Of a stretch of DNA of 50,075 bases, positions 1-8,200 are shown in pieces (position 1 is the first letter of the stretch; every line of letters starts with the position of its first letter). A model generated the notes under the pieces. It was not told where the DNA came from and searched no databases. It saw only the letters and a program-made list of their open reading frames with translations. The stretch comes from a candidate division LCP-89 bacterium. GTDB lineage: Bacteria > Electryoneota > B3-LCP. The DNA lies in NCBI GenBank assembly GCA_025774555.1, contig JALGVT010000017.1, positions 1-50,075 on the forward strand, read 5' to 3'. The translations under genes were made by a program, and so were the position numbers.

Positions 1-293
1 GTGTGGCACCCTGGAATACCATCAGGAGGAAACTCCCGACAGCACAATAATTTATTCTGGTGGTAGAAAGCTGAACCGCAGATTCCACAGATGACGCAGA
101 TCGCGCAGATTAAATCAGTGGAATCCAAAAATCTGTGATAATCAGCGATTCTGATAAAAAAGACAACATGCTTCGTTCCGTCAGGAGACGGACCAGAAGC
201 ATGCCACCCGCCAGGATAAAACTATCGGGTGCGGAGACCTGAAAGCACATATACAGATATTCTTCTCCTTAAAAGCTTTTCCGCCAAAACCTA
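1..293. other. intergenic, repeat-bearing, no gene seen
   Basis: No coding frame with gene-like character is visible up to the promoter at 294. The stretch holds a copy of the cagat-type dispersed repeat (75-155) and the short string agaagcatgccacccg (195-210), which recurs exactly at 41363-41378. It probably lies downstream of a gene outside the window. Confidence 0.6.
75..155. repeat. dispersed 'cagatnacgcagat' repeat, copy 1
   Basis: The stretch contains cgcagattccacagatgacg, then cgcagattaaatcagtgg and aatctgtgataatcagcgat. Related strings with the same cagat / acgc(a/t)gat core lie at 40763-40800, 40901-40937 and 41297-41340. All are intergenic. Strings of this kind occur in many uncultured bacterial genomes; the role is unknown. 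Confidence 0.6.
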
Positions 294-322
294 TTGAAAT
301 TCCGCCTTAAAAACATTATATT
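294..322 (+). promoter_or_regulatory. sigma70-like promoter of the response regulator
   Basis: TTGAAA at 294-299 and TATATT at 317-322 are separated by exactly 17 bases. Predicted transcription start is near 329, leaving a leader of about 33 bases before the ATG at 362. The same -35/-10 form recurs elsewhere in the window. Confidence 0.55.
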
Positions 323-361
323 TAAGGTTTATAACTAATTATCCTAAGATAGCAGTTCAAT

Positions 362-724
362 ATGAAGAAGATTCTTATCGTCGATGACGACAAGAGCATA
401 GTGGAAATGCTGAGCAGCGCTCTGGCAGGAGAAGACCGCGCCATCCGCCGCGCTTATGACGGTAAAGCGGCGCTTAACTGGATCGGTAAAGAGGTCTTTG
501 ATCTGGTAATCTGCGATTTGATGATGCCGAAAGTGAACGGCTTCCAGATCATCGAATGGATAAAAAGCAACCCGGATCACAGGAAAACCCGCATTATAAT
601 GCTGACTGCCAAATCATATAAGCGAGACGCAGAAATGGCTGGGAAAGCGGGCGCTGATCACTTTATCAGCAAACCTTTCCAAGTTGCCGAGTTGAAGAAA
701 AAAGTTGACAAAATCTTAGATTAA
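362..724 (+). CDS. single-domain response regulator (CheY-like)
   Basis: A 120-residue stand-alone receiver domain with no output domain. Visible landmarks are the acidic cluster D8-D9-D10, the phospho-acceptor D52 in the motif CDLMMP, T82 and the conserved K104 in SKPF. It would be phosphorylated by a histidine kinase (none lies in the window) and signal by protein-protein contact in the cytoplasm. Only 6 bases separate it from the next gene, an MBL-fold hydrolase, so the two are probably co-transcribed from the promoter at 294. No good Shine-Dalgarno sequence precedes the ATG. Family assignment is secure; the signal is unknown. Confidence 0.93.
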   Translation: MKKILIVDDDKSIVEMLSSALAGEDRAIRRAYDGKAALNWIGKEVFDLVICDLMMPKVNGFQIIEWIKSNPDHRKTRIIMLTAKSYKRDAEMAGKAGADHFISKPFQVAELKKKVDKILD

Positions 725-730
725 AATACC

Positions 731-1609
731 ATGCAAATCCGTTTTTGGGGAATGCGGGGCGGGGTGCCGGTTTCAGGCGAACACACCAGCCGATATGGCG
801 GAAACACAGCCTGTATCGAGGTGCGGTGTGGTGACACCCTCATCATCCTCGATGGGGGATCAGGATTAATCAACCTGGGCAGCAGCCTGTTGCAGGAATT
901 GGGTATTAAGCCATTGGACGCTCACCTGTTTCTGACGCACACGCACTGGGATCATATTATGGGGCTGCCTTATTTCCTCCCGGCTTTTAAACATACCGGC
1001 AAAATGACGATCTACGGCGTCGCCGGAATGGATGAGACCCTTATGAGTTTCTTTCAGGGCGCTGAAGTTGGAGAATACTTCCCGGTCACGATGGGTAAGC
1101 CCACCGTAGATGTTAAGTTTCAGGAGTTGCGGGAAGTGACACGCGTGGGCGAGGCTTCCATCAGCTATTATTACCTGAACCATCCCGGATTGACAATCGG
1201 GTTCAGGGTGGAATATCAGGGAAAGAGCCTCGTCTATATACCTGATAATGAGCCATATAGCAGCAGCAATCGCGCTCTCGTCAAAGAGAATGACGATAAC
1301 AGCTTTCTGGCGCGTATAGATCGGGAAATAGTTCATTTCTCGCGCGGAGCAGATATTTTGATTGCCGATGCTGCTTATACCGATGAGGAATACGTTGAAT
1401 TCGTCGGTTCCGGACACAGTTCCGTCACCGATGCGCTGAAAGTGGCGATGTCTGCGCAGGCGAAGAGACTGGTGCTCTTCCATCATCAACCGCTGCGCAC
1501 CGGTGATGAAATCGAACAGTTGGTGGTGAAGTGCCAAGAGCGAGTGGATGCTCTGGGCGGTAAACTTGAAATCTTATCACCGGCTGAAGGGGACCAGATC
1601 GAGATATAA
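731..1609 (+). CDS. MBL-fold metallo-hydrolase
   Basis: A 292-residue cytoplasmic protein of the metallo-beta-lactamase fold. The metal-binding motif H70-x-H72-x-D74-H75 (in THTHWDH) is intact. Further likely ligands are H151, D172 (YIPDNE) and H229 (SGHSS), with H251/H252 near the end. The N-terminus (RFWGMRGGVPV, then YGGNTACIEV) is typical of the PhnP/cyclic-phosphodiesterase-like branch (PF12706 type). Many members stand next to, or are fused with, receiver domains, which fits the upstream response regulator 6 bases away. The substrate is not inferable; a phosphodiester or cyclic nucleotide is one option. Confidence 0.85.
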   Translation: MQIRFWGMRGGVPVSGEHTSRYGGNTACIEVRCGDTLIILDGGSGLINLGSSLLQELGIKPLDAHLFLTHTHWDHIMGLPYFLPAFKHTGKMTIYGVAGMDETLMSFFQGAEVGEYFPVTMGKPTVDVKFQELREVTRVGEASISYYYLNHPGLTIGFRVEYQGKSLVYIPDNEPYSSSNRALVKENDDNSFLARIDREIVHFSRGADILIADAAYTDEEYVEFVGSGHSSVTDALKVAMSAQAKRLVLFHHQPLRTGDEIEQLVVKCQERVDALGGKLEILSPAEGDQIEI

Positions 1610-1646
1610 AATCTTCCAGATCAACTGCTGCCACTCAACTTTGTGC

Positions 1647-1675
1647 TTGACTTTTCATCTAAAAAGTCGTACATT
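1647..1675 (+). promoter_or_regulatory. promoter of tRNA-Gly
   Basis: TTGACT (1647-1652), a 17-base spacer and TACATT (1670-1675) stand 9 bases upstream of the mature tRNA 5' end at 1685. That places the transcription start at about 1682. The -10 hexamer TACATT is the same as at 21057. Confidence 0.65.
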
Positions 1676-1684
1676 CTGTGAGGT

Positions 1685-1757
1685 GCGGCTGTGACGCAAC
1701 TGGTAGCGTATCAGCTTCCCAAGCTGGGTGTTGCGGGTTCGAGCCCCGTCAGCCGCT
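1685..1757 (+). tRNA. tRNA-Gly(CCC)
   Basis: The cloverleaf folds fully. The acceptor is GCGGCTG/CAGCCGC with discriminator T. The D-stem is ACGC/GCGT. The anticodon stem is TCAGC/GCTGG with the 7-base loop TTCCCAA (anticodon CCC, reads GGG). The T-stem is GCGGG/CCCGT with loop TTCGAGC. The 3' CCA is not encoded (the sequence continues CGC). A promoter lies just upstream and a hairpin terminator 3 bases downstream. Confidence 0.95.
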
Positions 1758-1760
1758 CGC

Positions 1761-1786
1761 ACCCCCGACCAAGTCGGGGGTTTCTT
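1761..1786 (+). terminator. rho-independent terminator after tRNA-Gly
   Basis: A perfect 9-bp stem, ACCCCCGAC (1761-1769) with GTCGGGGGT (1773-1781) and a CAA loop, is followed by TTTCTT. Its T-tract ends only 3 bases before the ATG of the next gene at 1790. The GGGGG of the right arm lies at Shine-Dalgarno distance from that ATG, so hairpin formation could mask it. Confidence 0.8.
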
Positions 1787-1789
1787 ATT

Positions 1790-3118
1790 ATGAGTGAAAA
1801 ATTGGAAGAAAGAGGCATAGTAATACAAGCCATTACACCTGGATCTCCCGCCGAAGATGCGGGACTGCGGGTAGGAGACAGGCTGCTGAGAATCGACGGT
1901 CACGAGATCGAAGATATGCTGGACGTGCTGTTTCATCTGGAACCGGATGGAGCGGAATTTGAAGTCGAACGAAACGGCGCCACAGAGGTCATAGAACTAG
2001 TCACATCGCCGGGGGAGAAACCGGGGATGGAACTGGGCGCTATGGATATGAGGGCTTGTCACTGCAAGTGCACCTTCTGCTTCATCGACCAGCTTCCGAA
2101 AGGCTTGCGGAGTCCGCTTTACCTGAAAGATGAGGATTACCGTTTTTCCTTTCTCTTCGGCAATTATCTCACGCTCGTGGGGATGAATTCGCATGATTAC
2201 CAGCGCATTTTCGATATGCGGCTTTCGCCGCTCTACGTCTCCATTCATGTCACGGATCCGGTTATTCGTGGCAGACTTCTGGGAATCAAGAACGCTCCTA
2301 TTCTGCCGAACTTGAACAGGTTGATCGAAGGCGGCATCCAGCTTCACGGTCAGATTGTGCTGGTTCCCGGTGAAAATGACGGCGCGGTTCTCGAGCAGAC
2401 GATAAGAGACCTGGCGCCGCTATATCCAGGGTTGGCGTCTCTTTCGGTTGTGCCGGTGGGATTGACTGAGCACCGTCAGGATTTGCCCTCCTTACGGCTG
2501 ATGAATAAGACAGAAGCGCAGGAAACGCTCGATACTGTAAAGGATTTCCAGCAGGAGATGCTCGAGAAAAACGGAACTCGCTGGATTTATCCTGCCGATG
2601 AGCTGCTCCTGCAAGCTGGAATAGAGATGCCTCCCGATGAATATTATGAGGAATATCCGCAGATCGAAAATGGGGTCGGTCTGCTTCGCTGGACGATTCA
2701 TCAGGCTGAAGAGGCGATGTCAATGCTGCCTGACCAGTTGGAATCGGAAAGGCGCATTCTCTGGGTGACAGGCGGGTCGGCATACGCTGCTTTGCAATCA
2801 ATAGCATCAAAATTTTGTCAGCGGGTGCGAGGTTTATATATAGACGTTATATCGGTCGAAAACCATCTTCTCGGGCAATCTGTTACCGCGGCTGGGCTTC
2901 TGGGCGGGTTGGACGTCTATGCCGCAGTGGACGGTTGGTTGAAAGATCGCGCCGGGCAAAAGCCAGCTGCCCTCTACCTGCCGCCTGACTGTCTGAATTC
3001 TGATGGTATGTTCTTAGATGATTGGATGATAAAAGACATTGCAGCTAAGACAGGCGTGCCTTCATTTCAGTTCGATCATGATTGGAAAGCCATGATAACG
3101 GGGAGGGCTGCCGCATGA
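1790..3118 (+). CDS. DUF512 family protein: PDZ plus radical-SAM-like CxCxCxxC
   Basis: A 442-residue protein with an N-terminal PDZ-like domain (about 8-70; SPAEDAGLRVGDRLLRIDG). A cysteine cluster C90-x-C92-x-C94-xx-C97 follows, then FIDQLPKGLR and FSFLFGNYLTLVGM, the hallmark of DUF512 proteins (also annotated as putative FeS oxidoreductases). An Fe-S cluster and radical-SAM-like chemistry are inferred from the family; the reaction is unknown. The frame stays open upstream through the tRNA, but the ATG at 1790 is the sensible start because the earlier codons are tRNA sequence. It overlaps der by 4 bases (ATGA), a DUF512-der linkage common in other phyla. Confidence 0.85.
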   Translation: MSEKLEERGIVIQAITPGSPAEDAGLRVGDRLLRIDGHEIEDMLDVLFHLEPDGAEFEVERNGATEVIELVTSPGEKPGMELGAMDMRACHCKCTFCFIDQLPKGLRSPLYLKDEDYRFSFLFGNYLTLVGMNSHDYQRIFDMRLSPLYVSIHVTDPVIRGRLLGIKNAPILPNLNRLIEGGIQLHGQIVLVPGENDGAVLEQTIRDLAPLYPGLASLSVVPVGLTEHRQDLPSLRLMNKTEAQETLDTVKDFQQEMLEKNGTRWIYPADELLLQAGIEMPPDEYYEEYPQIENGVGLLRWTIHQAEEAMSMLPDQLESERRILWVTGGSAYAALQSIASKFCQRVRGLYIDVISVENHLLGQSVTAAGLLGGLDVYAAVDGWLKDRAGQKPAALYLPPDCLNSDGMFLDDWMIKDIAAKTGVPSFQFDHDWKAMITGRAAA

Positions 3119-4419
3119 AACTGCCGGTAATCGTTATCCTCGGTCGTCCCAATGTAGGCAAATCTTCACTGTTCAATCGGATTGTGGGTCGCCGTCATGC
3201 TATCGTCGATGATCAACCCGGCGTGACGCGGGACCGAATATATTCCCAATGCGATTGGGCTGGGCGCCCCTTTGCACTGATCGATACGGGAGGATTGCTG
3301 CCTAAAACCGATGATCCCTTATTGGAAGCGGTTAAAGAACAGGTGCAATTCGCCGCTGAAGAAGCCGCCAGGATTATCTTCCTGCTGGATTGGGAAACGG
3401 GCGTAACCGACGTAGATCTTGCCATTGCGAAATACCTCCAGCGCCTCGACAGACCCGTACTCGCCGTAGTGAACAAGGTCGATGACGAGGCGAGAGAACG
3501 GGATGCGAAAGATTTTATCAAGCTCGGTTTCGGTGAACCAATCTTTGTTTCTGCGATGCGGGGCAGAGGGATTGGTGATCTGCTTGATATCGCAGTAGAT
3601 TTTCCCGAGTACGATCCCGGCGATAAAGAAGAGGGAATTCGTATATCCATTGTGGGGCGACCAAACGTTGGCAAATCCTCGATAGTGAATGCACTGACCG
3701 GTAAAAAAACGGTGGTTGTATCTGATATTCCCGGCACCACGCGTGACGCCACTGATACTACAATAAACTTCAGACAGAACAGAGTAATACTGGTGGATAC
3801 CGCGGGGCTGAGGCGGCGTGGAAAAACCAAGGAAGCGGTAGAATTCTACAGCAGTATCAGGACGGCTGGAGCCATTGAAAGAGCTGATATAGTCTGGATA
3901 GTAATAGACGCCACCGAGGGACTTGTCAGTTCCGATCAGCGGATTCTCGAGGAAGCATATAACGCCGGCAAGGGAATTCTGCTGCTGATGAATAAGTGGG
4001 ATACGATAACAAAGGACAATCGAACTGCCATTGAATGGGAGCGGAGATTAAAACAACTGTTAGGGAAGTATGCTCACCTGCCTTTGATGTTCGTGTCTGC
4101 GCTCAAGCGGCAGCGGCTTTTGAAGGGATTGGAATTATCTCTGAACATCAACGATGAGCGCATGCGGCGGATTTCCACATCAAAGTTGAACGATTCTCTG
4201 CTCTACCAGATTGAGAATAATCCTCCGCCAGCGATACGAGGCCGTTATATACAGATCAAGTATATTACACAATTGAAAACTGCGCCGCCGCTGTTTGGCA
4301 TCTTCAGCAATCGTCCTGAAGAGATAACCGATTCTTACAAGCGTTTTCTCGAGCGGATGATACGCGAGAAATTCGGTTTTCAGGGCGTGCCGATCCGGCT
4401 GGTGTTTCGTAAAAAATAG
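3115..4419 (+). CDS. der: ribosome biogenesis GTPase Der (EngA)
   Basis: A 434-residue tandem GTPase. Domain 1 has GRPNVGKSS (about 10-18), the DTGG motif and NKVD. Domain 2 has a second GRPNVGKSS (about 183-191), DTAG followed by LRRRGK, and NKWD. A C-terminal KH-like domain ends in LVFRKK. Der acts in maturation of the 50S ribosomal subunit. The start at 3115 is chosen because a GGGAGG lies 8 bases upstream and it overlaps the DUF512 stop as ATGA, suggesting translational coupling. Length and motifs are normal for the family. Confidence 0.97.
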   Translation: MKLPVIVILGRPNVGKSSLFNRIVGRRHAIVDDQPGVTRDRIYSQCDWAGRPFALIDTGGLLPKTDDPLLEAVKEQVQFAAEEAARIIFLLDWETGVTDVDLAIAKYLQRLDRPVLAVVNKVDDEARERDAKDFIKLGFGEPIFVSAMRGRGIGDLLDIAVDFPEYDPGDKEEGIRISIVGRPNVGKSSIVNALTGKKTVVVSDIPGTTRDATDTTINFRQNRVILVDTAGLRRRGKTKEAVEFYSSIRTAGAIERADIVWIVIDATEGLVSSDQRILEEAYNAGKGILLLMNKWDTITKDNRTAIEWERRLKQLLGKYAHLPLMFVSALKRQRLLKGLELSLNINDERMRRISTSKLNDSLLYQIENNPPPAIRGRYIQIKYITQLKTAPPLFGIFSNRPEEITDSYKRFLERMIREKFGFQGVPIRLVFRKK

Positions 4420-4480
4420 AGCATATATACTATCGTCATACAGCGGTGTCAGTCGATACCGCTATTACTAAGGAGATATC

Positions 4481-4963
4481 ATGGAAAGCGAATCGGTATG
4501 TGACTGTCCTGAAATAAAGGATCAGGATTGGCATAATAAAGAAATGAATTGGAGCGGCAAGATATTCTATTTTGAAGATGTTCCGCATTTCCTTAATATT
4601 CCTCTCGGTCTGGAGAAGCGCCAACATGGAATGCTTGAGGCGATTCAGAGAAAGGGCTATACGATTGCTAACAGGGAGATGATACTGCATCAACCGGGTC
4701 TCTTCAAAGGACGTATTCTCATTGAGATTGATGATCCAGAACAGTACGATGCCAACGTGATTCAGCTTGAAAACACCCGTGTTCTTACAAGAGTTTATCA
4801 CGGTTCGAGAGCCGGGATAAAAAACGCGGTTGAGGAGCTTAAAGTGTTTGCACAAGATCGCGTTCATGTGCTGCCCGGCACGATTTACTTATGGTATGTA
4901 ACCTGCCCGAAGTGCGCTCAGAGCCGAGGCGGCGATAAGACCGTTTTACTTGCCAGGGTGTAG
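4481..4963 (+). CDS. conserved hypothetical protein with C-terminal CPxC
   Basis: A 160-residue cytoplasmic protein of no function I can name. It is preceded by a strong ribosome site (AAGGAGATATC directly before the ATG), so it is clearly translated. The body (FYFEDVPHFLNIPLGLEK; later GTIYLWYVTCPKCAQ) looks like a conserved single domain. C142 and C145 form a CPxC pair, and C7/C9 form a second pair near the N-terminus, so metal binding or redox use is possible. It sits between der and a Trm112-like zinc protein. No signal peptide or membrane segment is seen. Confidence 0.75.
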   Translation: MESESVCDCPEIKDQDWHNKEMNWSGKIFYFEDVPHFLNIPLGLEKRQHGMLEAIQRKGYTIANREMILHQPGLFKGRILIEIDDPEQYDANVIQLENTRVLTRVYHGSRAGIKNAVEELKVFAQDRVHVLPGTIYLWYVTCPKCAQSRGGDKTVLLARV

Positions 4964-5073
4964 CTGTTTTGATGTTCGCGTCAATTCAAGGGAACTTGAT
5001 TGTAGTACTGTGAGTTTTTTAAAGTGTAACTCATACAAATAAATATAATCATTTAACCGATTCGGGGGCTGTC

Positions 5074-5238
5074 ATGCTCAGCAAGGAATTACTCGATATT
5101 CTCGCCTGCCCGAAGTGCAAAGGCGAACTGGAATATAAAACCGATCCTCATGAATTGATCTGTAACGTCTGTAAACTGAAGTATAAAGTCAAGGATGATA
5201 TCCCCAATTTTCTAATTGAAGAGGCTGAAAAATTTTAA
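5074..5238 (+). CDS. Trm112-like small zinc protein (UPF0434)
   Basis: A 54-residue protein beginning [17 protein letters not shown] and ending LIEEAEKF. Two CxxC pairs (C12/C15 and C30/C33) form the expected zinc ribbon, followed by the family's DDIPNFL motif. Proteins of the Trm112p/UPF0434 type (PF03966) are small partners of methyltransferases or stand-alone proteins of unclear role. It ends 11 bases before the porU-like gene, with AGAGG between them, so it may be co-transcribed. Short, but the match to the family is clear. Confidence 0.9.
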   Translation: MLSKELLDILACPKCKGELEYKTDPHELICNVCKLKYKVKDDIPNFLIEEAEKF

Positions 5239-5249
5239 GAGGTTCCATT

Positions 5250-8200
5250 ATGAAGAGTCATTTTATCAGACTCCCTGCATCTTTTGTCGCGCTCGCTTTT
5301 CTCTGGATCGTTGTATTTTCTTCATTGACTTTCGCAGAAGATATTACTGTTCTTAATAGCGATGCTACCGGTCTGTCGTTGACATACCGGATTGAAGATG
5401 TGAGTTGGGATGATTCTGCAGCGGACGGCGCGATTTACCATACGCCCCGCGTTCAGGGATGCGGCAACGCATCGCCTGAAGGCGCTCCGGCGCTGCCGGT
5501 GCGCGTTATATGGCTGGCGATCCCGCCTGACGCAGTTCCGGTAATTCATAGCTTCACGACTTATGGCGTTACTTCCGAAAAGGGTACGCCTGCCCCGGTA
5601 GAGAGCATCAGCGCTGCGCCTGATGGATCCGTTCAATATCACTACAATGAGGATCCTGCCTATTATTCATCGGTCAATCCCTATCCTTCAAATTGGGTTG
5701 AAATAGATGGTCCTGAAAATTACCGCGATATCTACGTTATGCGACTGCTGATTTATCCGTTCAGATATCCTTCGGCTGACGGGGGCATTTCAGGGCTGGA
5801 TTCTATTAAGGTCGATGTAGAATTTCAGGGCACGACCGGACCGACGGGCGGCTATTCTCGTCCTGTTGAGGATGAATTCTACCAGGGCTTTATCGCCAAC
5901 TGGCAGGGGGTAACACGGACCTGGAAACGTCCGCCCGCGCGACATATCAGTATTGACGATCCCTGGCCCTCTGGCGATCTGTATAAGATCAAAATCAATG
6001 CAAGCGGCATCTACAAGTTGACCTATAATGATCTGACTAATGCAGGCATCGACCTGAGCGGCGTCGATCCGCATACCTTCCGAATTTTCAATAACGGCGG
6101 CAGAGTATTGCCGAAGAATTTGGTTACCTCCCGCGCCGAAGCTCCCATCGAGAACGCCATCATGGTCATTGGTGAGGATGATGATTCATTCGATCCCGGT
6201 GATGAAATCTGGTTCTACGGCAGATCGGTTCACGAATGGGAAAAATCGTGGGATGCCAAACAATTACGCTACTCCTACGAGCATTATCAGAATCCATACA
6301 CCGATCAAAATGTTTATTGGTTAAATATCAACCCGTCCGGTCCTGACGGCAAGCGTATGGAGAACCTCGGCACCGATGGAATGTTCACCATCAATCCCAC
6401 CAGCACTCTGGCATATTACTTCGAAGAGGAAGAGATATACGCTATTTACGATAATTTCAACCTGCCGATGGATATGCCAAACCTCTATGGCACTCTCTTT
6501 TCCGGTTCGGCGGCGAGTCGCACCTTTAATTTCAACCTTAGCGATGTGGTTGATTACAATAGTTCATCACTGCGGCTAAATGTGCTGTGTGACGATTCCA
6601 ACTACCACCGCTTCTTCGTTTATGTCAATGGCGTCCTTGTTGACAGCACCGATAATAAGAAGTACGCCTTCTCGGATACCCTCGAAATCCCAGAGACTAT
6701 TCTCCAGAGTGGCAACAACAGCATCCGTCTTGATCATATGAGTTCAGGAACAGCTTATCTGGATTATTTCGAAATCGAATATACAAAATCGCTGACTACA
6801 ACTGAGAATGAGACCGAGTTCTTCAGCCCCTCATCAGACGGACTGTGCCGATATGTAATTGCCGGTATGGATTCGCCGTGGATCTTTGATATTTCGGATT
6901 ACGACGCGGTTAAGTCAGTTCAGGCTGAAGAATTTTCGGATAGCTGTGCTGTTATGACTCCGAAGCGATATTTAGCGGTAGAAGAGAGCGCCGTCATACC
7001 TCCACTGTCCATCGTAAAGGATCAGCGCAGCGGCGACGGATACACAAATTTGCGCTCAACGCTCGGAGCGGACATACTGGTAATAGCGGCTGATGAATTT
7101 TATGAAGCGATGATACCCTACGAAGAGTACCGCGAAACCTCTGCTGAAGAGCCGATGGAAGTGTTGCGCGTCCGTATCAGTGACATTTATGACGAATATG
7201 GATGGGGACTGACTGATCCTGTCGCCATCCGAGATTTTCTGAAGACCACACTACCAATTTACAACTGGGCAGTCTCACCGATCTACCTTCTTTTTGCCGG
7301 TGACGGCGACTGGGACTACAAAAATAACCTGTCAAACAACGACGCCAATTGGGTGATTCCGTTCGTCGATGGCGTTAGATGCACCGATGACTGGTACACC
7401 TATTTCACGCCGTCGGATGACTTCTACAGTTTCCCACAGATGGCGAATGGCAGATGGCCCGTCCAGAGTGTTGAAGAGATCGAGTACATGACCCAACGCG
7501 TCATTGAATATGAGACCGATCCTGCTTATGGTCCCTGGAAAAACAGGGTGCTTTTCGTCGCGGATGATGAATACGGACAGGGTAGCGCAACGTCCAGTTT
7601 TGAGAACAGGCATGTCAAAGATACAGAGACCATAGCCTCCAATTATGTCCCCAACACCTTCGACGTTCATAAAATATACATGACTGAGTATCCGGTCAGT
7701 TACGATCCTGCGGGCGGCGGCAGGCGCAAACCCGAAGCCAATGCCGATCTGATAACGACAATAGATGAAGGCTGCCTGCTGGTCAACTATATGGGACATG
7801 GCAATCCGACCGTGTGGGCTCATGAACACGTTTTTCTGCAAAGCCGTGATTTACCCATTATGCATAATGGAGTTAAACTCCCTCTTTTCATCGCGGCAAC
7901 CTGTGACTGGTGCTACTGGGACAGCCCATTCAGCCAGAGTATGCCCGAAGTGATGGCAACGATGCGAGAGGACGGCGCTATCGGCACTATAGCGGCTTCC
8001 AGAGTAACCGGAGCGACGGCTAATAAGAACTTCCTGGAAAACCTTCATCCCGAGATTTTTTCTACAACAGGGAGCGGTCGTCTGGGCGATATCCTGATGA
8101 GCGCCAAAGCCAGCGTATATGTGCATAATCCGAGCTCTGGGAGCAACAACTCAAACGCTGAGAAATATCATCTTATGGGAGATCCCGTTCTACGCCTGGG

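Noticed and set aside
866-1537. 223-codon minus-strand frame opposite the MBL hydrolase
   Set aside because: It is a shadow of a well-supported gene, with no ribosome site or recognisable domain.
1691-1789. N-terminal extension of the DUF512 frame (MTQLVAYQLPKLGV...)
   Set aside because: These codons lie inside tRNA-Gly(CCC) and its terminator; the ATG at 1790 gives the normal protein.
2298-2810. 170-codon minus-strand frame opposite the DUF512 gene
   Set aside because: Composition rich in Ser, Arg and Pro and no domain; the opposite strand codes for a clear family member.
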